This document shows positions 36,941-51,684 of a DNA stretch of 64,000 nucleotides, piece after piece. Position 1 is the first letter of the stretch. Every line of letters begins with the position of its first letter. The notes beneath the pieces were generated by a model, which did not search any database, was not told where the DNA came from, and worked only from the letters and a program-made list of their open reading frames with translations. The translations under genes were made by a program, and so were the position numbers. This DNA comes from Kryptolebias marmoratus (Eukaryota > Chordata > Actinopteri > Cyprinodontiformes > Rivulidae): contig NC_051431.1 of assembly GCF_001649575.2 (NCBI RefSeq), forward strand, positions 26,196,848 through 26,260,847. The letters run 5' to 3'.

Positions 36941-39900
36941 GAGGGATTTCTTTGTTTTCACTTAGATGTGCAAATGGCTCATTGGATATATTTAAACTAT
37001 GAATTATGTTCATAAGAATCTCAAAAGATGAGACTTCTTAATGTCTGCACCTATCAGAGTCTGCATGAGGTCAATGTTTCATTACTTCCCCCTCACATCT
37101 TGAAAGTCATAGCAACCTAACAGACGGAGGGATGGCCAACGTGGCTAAGTGCCCAGTACAGATTGAGGTCATAGTATTGAAAGGGTGGGACCGACAGCAA
37201 CCCATTACTCCTCTCATAAGGACACACCACTGTGCAGTGCAAGTAAATGCATTGAACATGTATCTGGAGGTTTGTTGTCTCACTGAAGATAAATATGAAA
37301 TAGAAACATCTTCCTCCGTCTCAACACCTGCTATACATGCAAAGATACAAAACATAATAATGGCAATTATACAACCCTTTCATTTGCAATTAAAACAGCA
37401 ATCTGTATTACACCAGAATATCAGACAAAAATCAACTTCCAAAGAAAGCAAATGGCATAATTATGCGCAGCAGCATAACTTCTCTCACTTTCATTCAAAC
37501 ACACATTCACACAAACACACTCTTCAGTGGATAGGCAGTAGGGTAAACGCGTGGCAGATGCCCGACACATTGGTGTCCGTTCAGTCACTATAAAGAGCAG
37601 CTGCTCAGTCTTCACTGCCCTCTGGCACTGCACTCACACAAACACACACACACATACAGTCACGTGGATGCACAGACACACATGCACTTTCTGTAAAGCA
37701 CTAATGCTGGAGGGCATTTTATGTGTCGCAGATTAAAAGTGTAGCAACACACACACACACACACAAAAAAAGCTAAGAGCAGCACAAAAAACCTGATCAG
37801 CACTCACCAATAACAATCTATGTCACACCCTGATCTCTATCAGTCACACACACTCCTTCTGTACATGGCTACATGTGGCTAAACCATTCACACCCTTTAA
37901 TCCATAAAGCCTCTCACATGGAAAATAAATTATCAGAGGAAAGAAGCAAAAATAAAAACTGGAGAAAAAAATGATAGAAAAAGAGACAAAACAATGGCTT
38001 TGAGTTTGGCAATCAGTGACTGTCTTCTTTTTGACTTTGTTACTTGAAAAAAAGATTTATTCACAGCCAGATGGCTCTTCTGTTGGGTTAGCAATAAAAA
38101 AAGACCAATTGTCATTAACTACAAATAAATTTGTATTTAGTAGGATGACTATTTAGCTTTATTAAGGGGTACTTTTGCACATTATTATATGTATTCTTGC
38201 TCTGATTTTATTGTTGCTGTAAAAACGTGTTGATTCCTTTAAGGGAATCCATCTATTTTTAACAAGCTACATCTCAAACATATAAGGATAGGATTCCCTA
38301 ACCATTTTCTGTGGTGACACTAGTGTTAGCTTCTCAAGCTCTCAGATTTTCTAAGAGATCATTTTTCTCCCATTTTTTTATTTCTGATAACAGCTCGGTG
38401 TTTCCTTTAGCTTGATTGCTGGTGATGACAAGAACAAAAAAAGAGAGCGCTGACCGACTGTTATGTCCTGTCACCAGCCAACAGGTCACCAAACACACCC
38501 TGAGGCTACGGACAGGATGGGTGGATGGGCAGGGAGGCAGCAAAGTGACAAAGGTGCCTATTGATGAAAATAAAATCTGGAGAAAATAGGTGGGGAAAGT
38601 GTGTGTGTGTGCATCTGTGTGTGTTTGTTGGAAGAGGGGTTCCCGGGAAATGAGGGTATTTGTCTTTAAGGAAGAGATCGAATGGCATGGCATCTTTCTG
38701 GCCTACGTGCTCTCTGTTGTCAGTGTGACTGCAACGGCACAAAAAATACAAGGGGCCTTTATGAGGCTGGAAGGTAATTGTAGGGTATAGGTTACTGGGG
38801 TATGTGTGTATCAGTAAAAGGAAAAAGAAAAGAATATCCATACACAGGTGCCTTGTCTTTTAAATGCCTGCTCAGGTATGAAGGGAAGGAGAGAAGAGGG
38901 AGGGCATGATGGCTGGCAAAGTGTGTATTTGGGTAAGTGTTGGTGTGTATGAGAGGGGAGCAACAAAGACCACCAATTCTTGTCTTTTTGTGCAGTCATT
39001 CATGGTTCTACCTTTCTTTCTGCTGTTGCCTCTGAGAACAATATGACAGGGGAAAGCCCCTTCTCGCCTCAGGGTGCTGCTGCCAGTGGTAAGGAGGTGG
39101 TGGGTCACCACTACAAGGGGCCACTTTGTTAGTGATGCTAACAGGTGCAGGAACACATACACACGCTGAGGATAGAAAGGCCAGAAATTGGTTTCAGTAG
39201 TTGCTCAGTATAACTTCTTTAATAATAAATGATTTTAATAAGTTATACTTAGTTATGTTAAATGGTAGTTATAAGTATTATTAAATGGACTACAGAGAGA
39301 CTTCTTTGGGACAAGATCTGAACCTACTTACTGTATGCTGACTTTTGTAAAAATAGTTAGAAAAAAGAAAGCTTATGGTTCTTTTAAAACCAAAATAACA
39401 GTTAAATTTCAAGACTCAAGAATGCAACTAGTTAGGGCTTTGACTTTTTTCAAGAATAAGTGATATAACAGCAGATGGAAGCATCTACTGCCCTGACATA
39501 AAATAAGAACTTGGCTAAAGAATATCTGTCAATAAAGAAACATCATACCATACATGACTGAAACTAATTACCTATTTTGTGTCCTCTTTCGTAAAGTTAT
39601 GTTTTTTTATGTCCATGTGTAAAACAGTCTATACTTAACCTATCCCCTTCTCCTAACAGAACAATGCAGCCAAGTTTATTCATCCCTGAATAAATTAAAC
39701 ATGCCTGATAGCTAATTTTCTCCAAAGCAGTATTTCAAAGCTCACTTCCTCTTTGCCTAAAAACTGGATGAGAACAAAGGCTGTATCTGGTAAGAGGATC
39801 TCACTTCTCCTGTTTTTAAAAAAAAAAAAATATATATATATATATATTTTTAGCCAATGTCTTTGTTTTAAGTCACCTTTAAAATCATTATCCTTATTAT

Positions 39901-39984
39901 CATTATCGCTGCCAGCATATGTACCGGTACTATACACATTACCGTACATCTCTGTGTCAGGAACAGATTTTGGAATTTAGTGCA
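36941..39984. other. intronic stretch, no gene seen
   Basis: CA/TG-rich tracts lie at about 37637-37655, 37748-37764 and 38599-38626. (TA)n lies at 39831-39847 after an A-run. Frames up to 153 codons (37132-37593 +) carry no domain and no BCAS3-like sequence. No gene supported. Confidence 0.5.
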
Positions 39985-40076
39985 CACATAAGGCGCCCCG
40001 GATTATAAGGCGCACCGCTGATTTTTGAGAAAATTTAAGGCTTTTAGGTGCGCCTTAAAGACCGTAAAATACGGTA
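39985..40076. mobile_element. short palindromic dispersed repeat (MITE-like)
   Basis: The sequence carries ATAAGGCGCCCC, GATTATAAGGCGCACC, ATTTTTGAGAAAATTTAAGG, TTAGGTGCGCCTTAAAG and ends TAAAATACGGTAA. ATAAGGCGCACC (40005-40016) pairs with GGTGCGCCTTAA (40047-40058) apart from one mismatch. I recognise the 'AAGGCGCACC…GGTGCGCCTTA…AATACGGTA' form as a widespread vertebrate short repeat, but not its class. Confidence 0.6.
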
Positions 40077-40199
40077 ATTTTAATTGAACAATTTCTTAAA
40101 AGCTGATTAAAATCCTGGAATATGAAATGTAATTTTGTGCACTAGATGCTCATAGAGGAATCAAAGGTTAGTCACATGTTTGATTTTTGATGGGAAGCT

Positions 40200-40345
40200 G
40201 ACACCTATGCACACACACACAAACCCTGCTGGTAAACGAGCTGTGATAATGTGGGCTGGATGAGACTAATGGCTGATAGCTGCTGATCCAACACTGATTA
40301 ACTCACTGCCTTAAAGGATGTTGCTAATGGACTGACACACAGAAC
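40200..40345. promoter_or_regulatory. candidate conserved non-coding island
   Basis: Unique block GGTAAACGAGCTGTGATAAT, GGCTGGATGAGACTAATGG, CTGATCCAACACTGATTAAC with homeodomain-type TAATGG and GATTAA words. No coding signal. Weak inference. Confidence 0.25.
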
Positions 40346-40880
40346 ACTGACTCCTCAAGGGAAAACAAACACCATAAATGCAGAGAATAAAGGCAACATA
40401 CAGAAAACAACTGCATTAGGATCTGAGTAAAACGGGTCAGTAGGAATATGCTGATTAAAGATGACAATGCTAAAACAATATATCAGTTTCTTTTTACCAT
40501 TTTGAATCTAAATAGAGCTATATTAGTGATGGATGATAACTGGTACACACACACACACACACACACCACAAAGTCCAGCAGCTCTCTGAAGTGTCCTCAG
40601 CATTTTGTGATAAGGCAGCTTCATCTTGTCCTGCCTCAGTGATTCACCCTCACAGATAAAGCTCACGCACATACAGATGGAAGCAAACAGCGAGGAGGAG
40701 ATGCAGCGACAAAGAAGCACACACAGATCATAACAACAACAAGAAAACAACTAAAAGGCTCAAACTACAGACAGGGGTGTTTCCTGTTGTGCAGCAGAGC
40801 AGTTTTCTTTGGAGAGTCAAAACACAGCTACAGTAGTGTGGAAGGCCTGGGGGTTGGAGACAGGAGATTTAGTATTGCAT

Positions 40881-40881
<1 letters not shown>

Positions 40882-40909
<28 letters not shown>
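40882..40909. repeat. (CA)14 microsatellite
   Basis: Pure CA run; other CA/TG runs close by at 40542-40566 and 41279-41297. Confidence 0.95.
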
Positions 40910-40915
<6 letters not shown>

Positions 40916-41739
40916 AACACATAAGGTAGATTAAATACTCTTTTTTTCAGCCTTGCTGTGTTATCTCTCTTTCAGGTCTGTTTCCTTTTCTTTCTTTTTT
41001 GATATGAACTGCCAGGCCACAGAATGTCACTGTGTAGTCTAGCTTTGATTGAAGCTGCCTCTACACACACGCACAGACACAATCACACACACACCCCATA
41101 GAAAGAAAGACTTAGAGTTGCAGATGAGGGGGTAGATAACAGCTACACATTGATCTGGTGAGTGGCAGCCTAGGAGAAAGAACCTTAGTGGCATTGATGT
41201 TTTGGACTTCCAGTCCACTCAGAAAAGACAGAGATGCTGAGTCAAGAAGTCACAAGTGGAGGCGCTTTATAGCATACTGTGTGTGTGTGTGTGTGTCCTA
41301 TGCAGACGGCGTCCCGTCACCTCGGGGAAGGCAGAGATAAGCAGAGTGTATGGGCTGAGATAAGATGGGAGCAGACACTGGGGAGACTGACTGACTGTAA
41401 GTGAGTCACTGTAGGAGAGCTGTAGTTTTATGGCCTCACTGGGCCTCGATGATCTGAAAGGAACACTTTTAGGCTGGTAGGAAACACCACTCTGCTCTGA
41501 GCGTTTACGCCACCAAAAGTGAGTTATACACAGCACAGAAAACAAACATCACTATACAGGCATAAACAAGCAAACAAACAAATTTTTTTTTTTTAGAAAT
41601 ATAAAAATAGCAAAGAATAATATTCAAAAGGACATGCGATATTACCCTAAATAACAGACTTTTCCTCCATCAAAGTATTGGAACCTGTCTCTACTGTGAT
41701 GTAGATTGAACAAATCCATGGGGATTTTTAGTTTCATAA

Positions 41740-42360
41740 GGAAATAAGCATTTTAAGGTAATGTTAGAAGAAATAATATCTAACCTGTTGTAGATAGCTT
41801 TTTGAACAGCTTCAGGTTGGAGAAAAAAGTCTGACAGAATTGATGAGCTAATGGCTAGTCAGAACACAACCAAGATCAAAGTGAATTTTTTACACCCATG
41901 TCAGTTTGTCATTACAGTTTGATTTATGTGTAATTCTATGGTTCTCTGTAGCAATTAGCAGTGGTAGCAGCTAGATACAGCACTTGCTGTACAACATGGG
42001 GGCACTTTTATGATATTTCCACCAAAATATCCATGTAATGTGAAACTGACAGTTACGTAAAGGTTTAATAAGAACATTTGGATGAACAGGTATGGAATGT
42101 TGAAAACTGAAATTGTTTAAGGATGGTAAAATTTAATTCTGAAGTGGGTCTACTTAGACTGTGTTGTCCAAGCTTAAAAGATGGCAGCAATCCACCTTGG
42201 TCTCAGCCGCATTCAGACTAGCTGTTAGCTCATCAGTCCTGCAAGAATTAAACTAAATTGAGCTGTTCAAAGTGTTATTTAAAACAGTTACGTTATTAAT
42301 TGTTCATAAGTTTTAAAATGAACCCTGCATCAAAATGTCTGAAATATTCCTTTAAAGATT
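41740..42360 (+). repeat. dispersed repeat family X, copy 1
   Basis: It shares ordered words with 53490-54030: CTAACCTGTTGTAGATAGCT near the start and GCATTCAGACTAGCTGTTAG, then CTCATCAGTCCTG near the end. It also contains an AATATTCCTTTAAAGA end related to the AATATCCCTTTAAA of the third copy. It is not coding, and the class is unknown to me. It has no clear terminal inverted repeats. Confidence 0.6.
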
Positions 42361-43279
42361 GCTTCCTCTGTTTAACTGTCTGTGCAGTACATCAAAAAAC
42401 AATATACTGGTTTTGTTTTAAAGACAAGATCAAACTTTATAGCAGTTCCAACAGATAAATACACTGAAACAAATTAGTTCAAAATTTGTCACAGGTTTTT
42501 TTTGAAAATGTGTTTTTAGAAACTGTTATTTAAATGTAAAACATGGCAGCAAGCTCAGGACTTTAGGTGACTGAATGCAACAGGCTGATGTCAGCGCTGA
42601 ACTTTCTGATTAGCACCACAGAAATGCTTGGAGTCTGTAAGAATCGCAGCTGGAACAAGTGTGTGTAGCGTCACTGTGCCACACACAGACACGTTCTTTA
42701 AGGGGTGAGACAAAAGTGATGTTCAGCTTGATAAACGACGGCGCCATGCCAGTGGTAGGACACAACAGCTTCTCTTCACACACACACGCACACACACACT
42801 GATAAGCATCACCTCCATCCGTCGGCCTGCCTTTGTCACTGGCTGGAGACAGAAAAATCACAGATATGGTCCTTGGCCGGTGGAATAAAACAGATAAAGG
42901 TGGAGGAGAGACAATGACATATCTCCGGAGTAGATGCAGAATGAGCTGGAGTTTAACAGGTGAGGGTCGTGGACAGGTAGCTGCTCGTCTTCTCAGTAAC
43001 TTCTACAAAACATCGCCAGCAGGGCGCTATTTCACATCAACAAACGGCTGCAAATATGAGCTTAAATGAACGCGGTAACACAGACACTGCAGAATATGGA
43101 AACAACAGTCAAGGGTGGACAAGAAAAGACAGACGTGTAAACTATTTGTGACACACCTACTTGTGGTATGGGCTCTTATCATTTTTGACACCTGAGAGAA
43201 GAAATCAGTAGCAGCCATGTGTCAACAAGAGGTCAAATCAGGTGATTGAAGCTTTTGTAACATGACATAGCAGATAATT
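42361..43279. other. intronic stretch, no gene seen
   Basis: AT-rich with a CA tract at about 42777-42799. CGCCAGCAGGGCGC at 43013 loosely resembles a CTCF core, with a mismatch in the invariant part. No gene. Confidence 0.45.
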
Positions 43280-43410
43280 CCAGAGACGCCACAGGCACTC
43301 CTCTTTCTCCTTTATCACATCACTCGTGAGGCCAGAAAAATGTCACGCAGTAAGTGATGATTCCCTCACCCATAATGGCAGTAAATACTGATTACTGTCA
43401 CACACACACA
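43280..43410. promoter_or_regulatory. candidate conserved non-coding island
   Basis: Unique block TTTATCACATCACTCGTGAG, AATGTCACGCAGTAAGTGAT, CCCATAATGGCAGTAAATAC, CTGATTACTGTCAC ending in a CA run. No coding. Texture-based inference. Confidence 0.28.
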
Positions 43411-45623
<2,213 letters not shown>

Positions 45624-46523
45624 TTAACAAAAAGATACAAACTATCAGCTTGGAACACGTCAGAGGAATACATCTTCCATATCCGATGTTTAGACTTCAG
45701 AAATTGGAACTGTGTCTTAATCATTTTCAAAAAGTTGTCAAAGGCATGTCTTAGAAAAGTAGAAGTGTTGAACAATTGTTCTTTCATGCCCCTGCAACAA
45801 ATCACAGCCCCCTCCATATGGCACTGTTCACTTTTCCTTTTCTTTACTTATTACAGACCCTTCTGTCACATCATTCCAGAGCACTTTGTGATTCACTTTG
45901 GCTGTCAGGTGCCAACATCCTGATAAGGCCTCCTGGCCTGTGAAACACAGTCTAACAAATAATGCTATAATCAAAGCTTAATCTACAGGGAACAAATAGA
46001 GATGAAAAGGTAAGCATTAATGGTAGATACAAATAGTTTAGTGATTAGTTTGCTTTAACCTAAAAGAATTATTAGTCCCGAGGTGTCACAACAAAAATGG
46101 AAAACATGGATCATTACTACTGGCCCAAGTTCTGCTGGAAGCCAAACTGTCTGATCTTCTTTTTCTGTTCTTGACATTTAAATGTTCTACTACAGACATG
46201 TATCTCCAATTCTGTTGTTTTAATAAAAACTGAAAAAAAACTATATTATGCCATTGTTCAACGATAGATGAACCTAATTGTTAACACATTCACGTTTACT
46301 TTTATATGTGCCATCACAGCGGTACCAATGAGGCCACAGTATGAGAAGAAAACTGACCCCATTGCATATGCATGCATGTTTCTGAACATCAACACCATCA
46401 ATGTCACACCCAAACAGCTGCCTTTGTACGCTCCCAGCACCAGATGTTTTTGTCGATTGTCCCTTCCTATTCCACATGTGTTGGACACGACAGCAGATTG
46501 GCCTTCAAACTCTAAACCCTCTA

Positions 46524-47092
46524 CAGTGCGTCACACAATTATTCAATCCCCTTGGCACTCTGTTTAATTGCCATACAATAAATTAAAAAAAGAGGTGGTA
46601 TGCAACTTTTATTTTCCAGAACACTGTCTGCAGCAGTTACAAAGTCTCCTTGGGTTTGTTTCCATGAGTTTAATACATCTAATGACAGGAGTCTATTCTT
46701 TATGGCAAAGCTGCACTGCTCTGACATGTGTAGAGGTCTTCATAATGTCTCTTGTTTGATGGTGGCCTTTACTATTTAGACATGTTAAACTATTGTTGAT
46801 TCTATGGTTTATAAGAACAGGTGGATATATACTGAGATCATCTGAACTAATTTTGTGGCTTCTGAATGTAATATTTGGTAATATTTGGAGTTTTACAGCA
46901 AAGGGGATGAATGTATATGCACACATCATTTTTAGGTTTGATATTTTTTAGAATTGTTTAAAATATATAATTTTTACTTTATTTGTCTGGAGTATTACTT
47001 ATGATTAAACTAAAAATCCATTTAAATTCTAGGTTGTATGGCTGCAAAATGGAAAGGAAACCAAGGAGCGTGAATACTTTTGCAGACCACTG
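46524..47092. mobile_element. 569-bp Tc1/mariner-type miniature element with TIRs and TA target site
   Basis: The left end CAGTGCGTCACACAATTATTC, then AATCCCCTTGG, and the reverse complement of the right end, CAGTGGTCTGCAAAAGTATTC followed by ACGCTCCTTGG, align over about 32 bp. Both ends are flanked by TA (46522-46523 and 47093-47094). The ends are of the type used by fish Tc1-like elements. The inside holds no transposase reading, so this is a non-autonomous deletion derivative. It lies in the bcas3 intron between exons A and B. Confidence 0.82.
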
Positions 47093-48374
47093 TATATGTC
47101 CGTACTGTATGTACACTTAGTAAGGGTTTAGTGCAGTTAAGCACAAAAGCTTTAGTATACTTCAATTTATTAAATTTAAATGCAAAAACATTTCATCTAA
47201 TCTAATAGTCTGCATTCTAATTGCACTCTTTTCTAAATGTCTCCTCAGTTGAAGTGTTGCTTGCAGTCTTGTTGTATTTACATTCACACTTTTGCAAACA
47301 AGAGCAGTCAGAGTGTAAGCTGTGTGGGTCTGTTTTTGATTATGGCTTATCAGTAGAAATATGAGTAGTGAAGAAGATTCTTACTTCTTAAAGATGTTTT
47401 ATGTCCCACAAGACATGTATCAAGTGTTTTGAAGGCAAGAATCTTTCAAAAATTGATCATCCATCTACTGTCCCTATTTCATTAGAGCTGACAGACAATA
47501 GGTCAGGAACCATGATGGACTCTGTTAGGACAGGAGGTTTTGTTCTTCACTGACAGCCAATTTAAAAGCAACTGACAATGATGGGCAAAAAAAAGGCACC
47601 ACATGCCAGAGAGCTGAAGCACTCACACTGAGGGTCACAAACCTCACATTTCATTAGGAGATGGCTGATCAATCCTAAATTCCAACCAAACTCTGAAATG
47701 CCCGCTCATAATCTAATGAAGACCACTGATATGATAGAATGAAATCCACGAGACAGTACTTAGTCTCTAATTCAATACAGTTTATATGTATTTAGCATTT
47801 CTCAGTCCACCAAGCTACCGGGGCCAATAAGTTTAAGTCTGTCTGCATACTCTGGAATAAAAACAAGTTGTTCTGTATAACAGATCATGAAGTGAAGGTT
47901 TCCTGCTGGCTGGCTTTGTATATCCTAAATACAATGAAAGTTTTAAAGGTTACAAATCATCTCAGGTAGTGGCAAAGGTATGATGGTTCGTAAGTTACAG
48001 CTTTCACCACTGAGGAATGCGTCACTACATCTACTCTGACAGGAAGTTGAACAACTACGGGTTAGTGCAATGGATAGTTTTGCTCCTGGCAAACTATCAT
48101 GGCAGATATAAACCAGAGCCTCTGCAAGCTAAGTGGGTTGCATTTTAACCAATCAATTATGCATGCACTGGAATTATTGATGGTGAAAATGTAGTGGGTT
48201 ACCTGTCGACATGAGCAATGAGTGCTGTGAGGGTTAACCAAGCTGAAAAGAACCGGGTGAGTGTGCTGGATTTGTCATGCCTTAAGTTAAACTATTCTGC
48301 ATATTTTTTAGATAGTGTTTAAACCTAAATAAAAGACACAATAATGAAGAAATAAAAAAGGAAATAGAGAAGTT

Positions 48375-48610
48375 GTGGAGAGTCAAGGTCTCAATGGTGC
48401 TAGTGGTCATCGGAGCACTCGGTGCTGTGACCCCCCCAAACTGAAAGAGTGGCTCCCACAGATCCCAGGAAAAATCTCAGAGATCTCTGTCCAGAAGAGC
48501 GAAGTCCTAGGAACAGCTAAGATACTGAACAGAACCCTCAAGCTCCCAGGCCTCTGGTAGAGGTACTGAACTTGAAGTGAAAGTGGAACCACCCATGCAG
48601 AACAAATTGG
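48375..48610 (+). mobile_element. LINE 3' tail (5'-truncated)
   Basis: The + strand reads VVIGALGAVTP, then shifts one frame at a C-run (GACCCCCCCAAAC, 48429-48441) to KLKEWLPQIPGKISEISVQK, SEVLGTAKILNRTLKLPGLW and a stop. This is the C-terminal end of the ORF of a common fish non-LTR retrotransposon (family pattern GALGAVTPKLxxWLxQIPG…LGTAKILxRTLKLPGLW). It is followed by the start of its 3' UTR with GTGAAAGTGGAACCACCCA. It is truncated at its 5' side and frameshifted, so it is dead. Confidence 0.8.
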
Positions 48611-49284
48611 GAGAGATGGAAGTTCTTTTGTTTGTATTTCTTTTATAGAATAGAGAGAAAATTTAGAAACAAAAATGCTTTTCAATACTCATACTTTGCT
48701 TAAAAGTTTCATTATTTTATGAAACAGAAAATAGAAAGATGGTCAGTATTTTTTTTTTGCTCTCCCAAACTTCCAAAGAAAGAATAGAATTTACAACAAG
48801 ATAAAGTAAGTATTTGAATATGAGAATGGTTTGTTTGGTCATGTCTGATGGCCTGGCAGTAATGATACAAATAACTGATTTACAGCAATGTTTCTGCTAA
48901 CCTGACAAAAATCAGTCTAGCACCCACCTTCATAAGGCTTCCTGTTAGTTCCTAGTTAACTAAGATTTATTTTAGTTTGCTCATTAGTGGCATCTTAAGA
49001 ATGCTTCATAATGCCTATTGGGGTCCCTGATTTTAATATATGTAAAATTAGTAGTTCAAAGAAAATACTTTTTTTTTTAAATGTGCGTGATTGATGCCTT
49101 TTATCACCTTAATGATAAAAATCATGTAAACAACAAAATTCACTCATGCCTTTCACCTCATTAAAACAGTATTCTTTTTCCTCCAAAGCAACATTGCAAG
49201 CCAAGGACCGCTAATTAGTAGATGACACCCACAGATTGACAATGTAAAATGTTTGTTTGTCATAGACAGACTAAAGTAAGTTTA

Positions 49285-49431
<147 letters not shown>

Positions 49432-49844
49432 TTATTGATGTTAGAGCTTCTCTCTAAAAGGGACAGCCAATATCCATTCACTGAGAGTAAGTCATGCTTC
49501 TTGTAGCTCTAAAATGAATTTGATGGCTGACTAAATAACAGCTAATGTCTGGAGAGAGAAGACACTTTTCAAATATTGAAATCAGCAAATAAAACGGAAA
49601 TATGAAAAGACAAGAAGAAAAAAAAAACCTGGAAGTTTTCTGAAAACCTTTTAAAGGGTGCCAAATGCAGCTGATACCCAAGTTCCAACATCCATCAAGT
49701 TTCTTCTTTCAAGTCAAATATCAATTTGGGACTTCCTTTTGGAATAATCTAAGCTGACAAAATGCAGAAATTTAAACTGTATAAGAGGTGTAAAGAGAAC
49801 TAATAGTAAATGAAACATTAAAGCTGCTGCTTGTGGCTCATTAG

Positions 49845-49860
49845 GGTCACCATGGTAACC
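49845..49860. promoter_or_regulatory. X-box-like (RFX) palindromic site
   Basis: GGTCACCATGGTAACC is a near-perfect palindrome that fits the RFX X-box consensus GTNRCC-(0-3 nt)-RGYAAC (GTCACC-AT-GGTAAC). It lies about 445 bp upstream of exon A in the intron. RFX factors bind such sites at ciliary and neural genes. Function here is inferred from the match only. Confidence 0.45.
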
Positions 49861-50279
49861 ATACATCAATGTCTGTTACTCCCTGACAGCACTCTCAATA
49901 AAACAGGTACATGTGTCAATGTTTATAATTCTACGTTGTTTTATGTAGAAGGGATGACAAGGTAAAAAGACTCTTAACTTCCAGGTTTTTTTTTTAAATT
50001 TGCATTTTTTTTTCAAAAATAAATCAATATAACATATATTTACGAATAGTAACTTCTCATAACACCCTGCACAAACAAGTAAACAACCAAAAAAACATCC
50101 AATTCTTATAATTGATGGAGAAAAAAAAAGCTTGATAACAAGACAATATAAACTGACAGCACCAAATCAATATTTCCACTTGGTTATTACATTATCTTGG
50201 ATTTAGAAAATATATAACTAGAAAATTCTGATGTCAGATACAATGAAAGTCAGTGAGAGTCTAGGTGTGTGCAAACTGG

Positions 50280-51682
50280 ATTTTACAGAAAACCACAAGT
50301 CCTAAAGCAGTGAGAGATACACTGGGTGAAAGAAGACAGACACACATTTGTTTTAATAGGTTAATTAACAATATTTGAGTTAATTGGTGGCACATCTGTG
50401 GATGTATTTTAAGGCACACCTCAAACACACTGCTTCTTTGCGTGATATCATGGAGAAATCAAAAGAAATCAGCCAAGATATCAGGAAGAGAACTGTCAAC
50501 CTCCAGAACTCTGCTTCATTCTTGGGTACAATTACCAGATACCCGAAGGTGCCACATTCATCTGTTCAACTACATATAGACAAGTATAAACACCAGGGAA
50601 ATGTCTCACCATTATACCCCTCAGGAAGGAGGTTGCTTCCGTGCTTCCAAAATGAACATGTTTTGGCACAAATGTATGTATCAACCTCAAAATAAAAGCA
50701 AATAACCTTGTAAAAATGCTGCTGAAACTGGTCAGAGAGTGTCATTTTCCACAATGAACCAAGTCCTGTACCGACATGAAGTGAAAGGCCACTCAGGGAG
50801 GAAGAAGCTATTCTTCCCTAAGCAATATAAAAATGTCAGATCACAGTTAGCAAATGCACACAGAAACAAAGGCCTTCATTTTTTTAAAACATGTCCTTTG
50901 GTCTGATGAAACTAAAACTGAACTGTTTGATCATAATGACCGTTGTTACATTTGAAAAAAAAAAAAGGGAGAAGTTTGTAAGCCTGAGAACACCATCCCG
51001 ATTGTGAAGTATGAGGATGGCAGCATCATGATGTGGGGGTGTTTTGCAGCAGGAGGGACTGGTGACCTTCACAAAATAGATGGCATCACAAGGAAAGAAC
51101 ATTATGTGGAAATATTGAAGCAACATCGCAAGACCTCAGCCAGGAAGTTAAAGCTTAGGCACAATTGGTTGTTCCAACTGGACAATGACCCTCAGCATAC
51201 TGCCAGATTAGTTACAAAGTGGGTTAATGACAACAAAGACAATGTTTTGGAGTGGCCATCGCAAAGCTCTGATCTCAATCTCATGGAAGATTTGTGGGCA
51301 GAGCTGAAAATCTGTGTGTGAGCAAAGAGGCCTAGAAACCTGACTCAGTTATACCAGTTCTGTAGGAGGAATGAGTCGAGATTCCAGCAAATTAGTGAGA
51401 AGTGAGAAGCTTGCAGAAGGAAACCCAAAACATCTCATCCAAATTATATGGTTTAAAAGCAAAGCTACCAAATACTTTGAAAATGTAAGTAAACTTTTGA
51501 CAAATGAAAGAAGATAACAAAAAATGATCTCTCTCAATATTTTGGCATTTAGCAAATATAAATATTTTGAGAATCCTAACAAACCTAAAACAGGAAAGAT
51601 TTAGTTTGATTTAAAGTCAGACAGTGAGATAAAATGGTAATTTGTCTTTTTATAAAGTTTTGTAAAAATCTGGTTTTGACTG
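50280..51682 (+). mobile_element. Sleeping Beauty/Tdr-like Tc1 transposon relic
   Basis: The upstream part (GTTAATTAACAATATTTGAG, TTAATTGGTGGCACATCTGT, GGATGTATTTTAAGGCACAC) matches the leader of Sleeping Beauty-type elements. It is followed by a transposase pseudogene. The right side has GCTACCAAATAC, GTAAGTAAACTTTTGACAA and a terminal CTGGTTTTGACTG followed by TA (51683-51684), as expected for the inverted/direct-repeat ends of this group. The left terminal repeat is not clear, and the start given is approximate. Confidence 0.75.
50450..51476 (+). pseudogene. Sleeping Beauty-like transposase pseudogene
   Basis: It starts MEKSKEISQDIRKRTVNLQN, the paired-type HTH domain, followed by degenerate readings of the second HTH and the Arg-rich hinge. 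VLWSDETKTELFDHNDRCYI at about 50892-50950 holds the first catalytic Asp. The frame at 51004-51321 gives MMWGCFAAGGTGDLHKIDG, FQLDNDPQHTARLV with the second Asp, and SQSSDLNLMEDLWAELK with Glu. Counting from the first Asp of DND to that Glu leaves 34 residues between them, so DD34E spacing is intact. A stop after LKICV and several frameshifts kill it; the C-terminal text continues out of frame to ATKY near 51476. Confidence 0.85.
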
Positions 51683-51684
51683 TA

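Noticed and set aside
37132..37593. 153-codon open frame on the + strand
   Set aside because: No recognised motif; the end translates CA repeats (His/Thr runs).
43010..43026. possible CTCF site
   Set aside because: CGCCAGCAGGGCGC differs from the core at a normally fixed G, and a single weak match is expected by chance.
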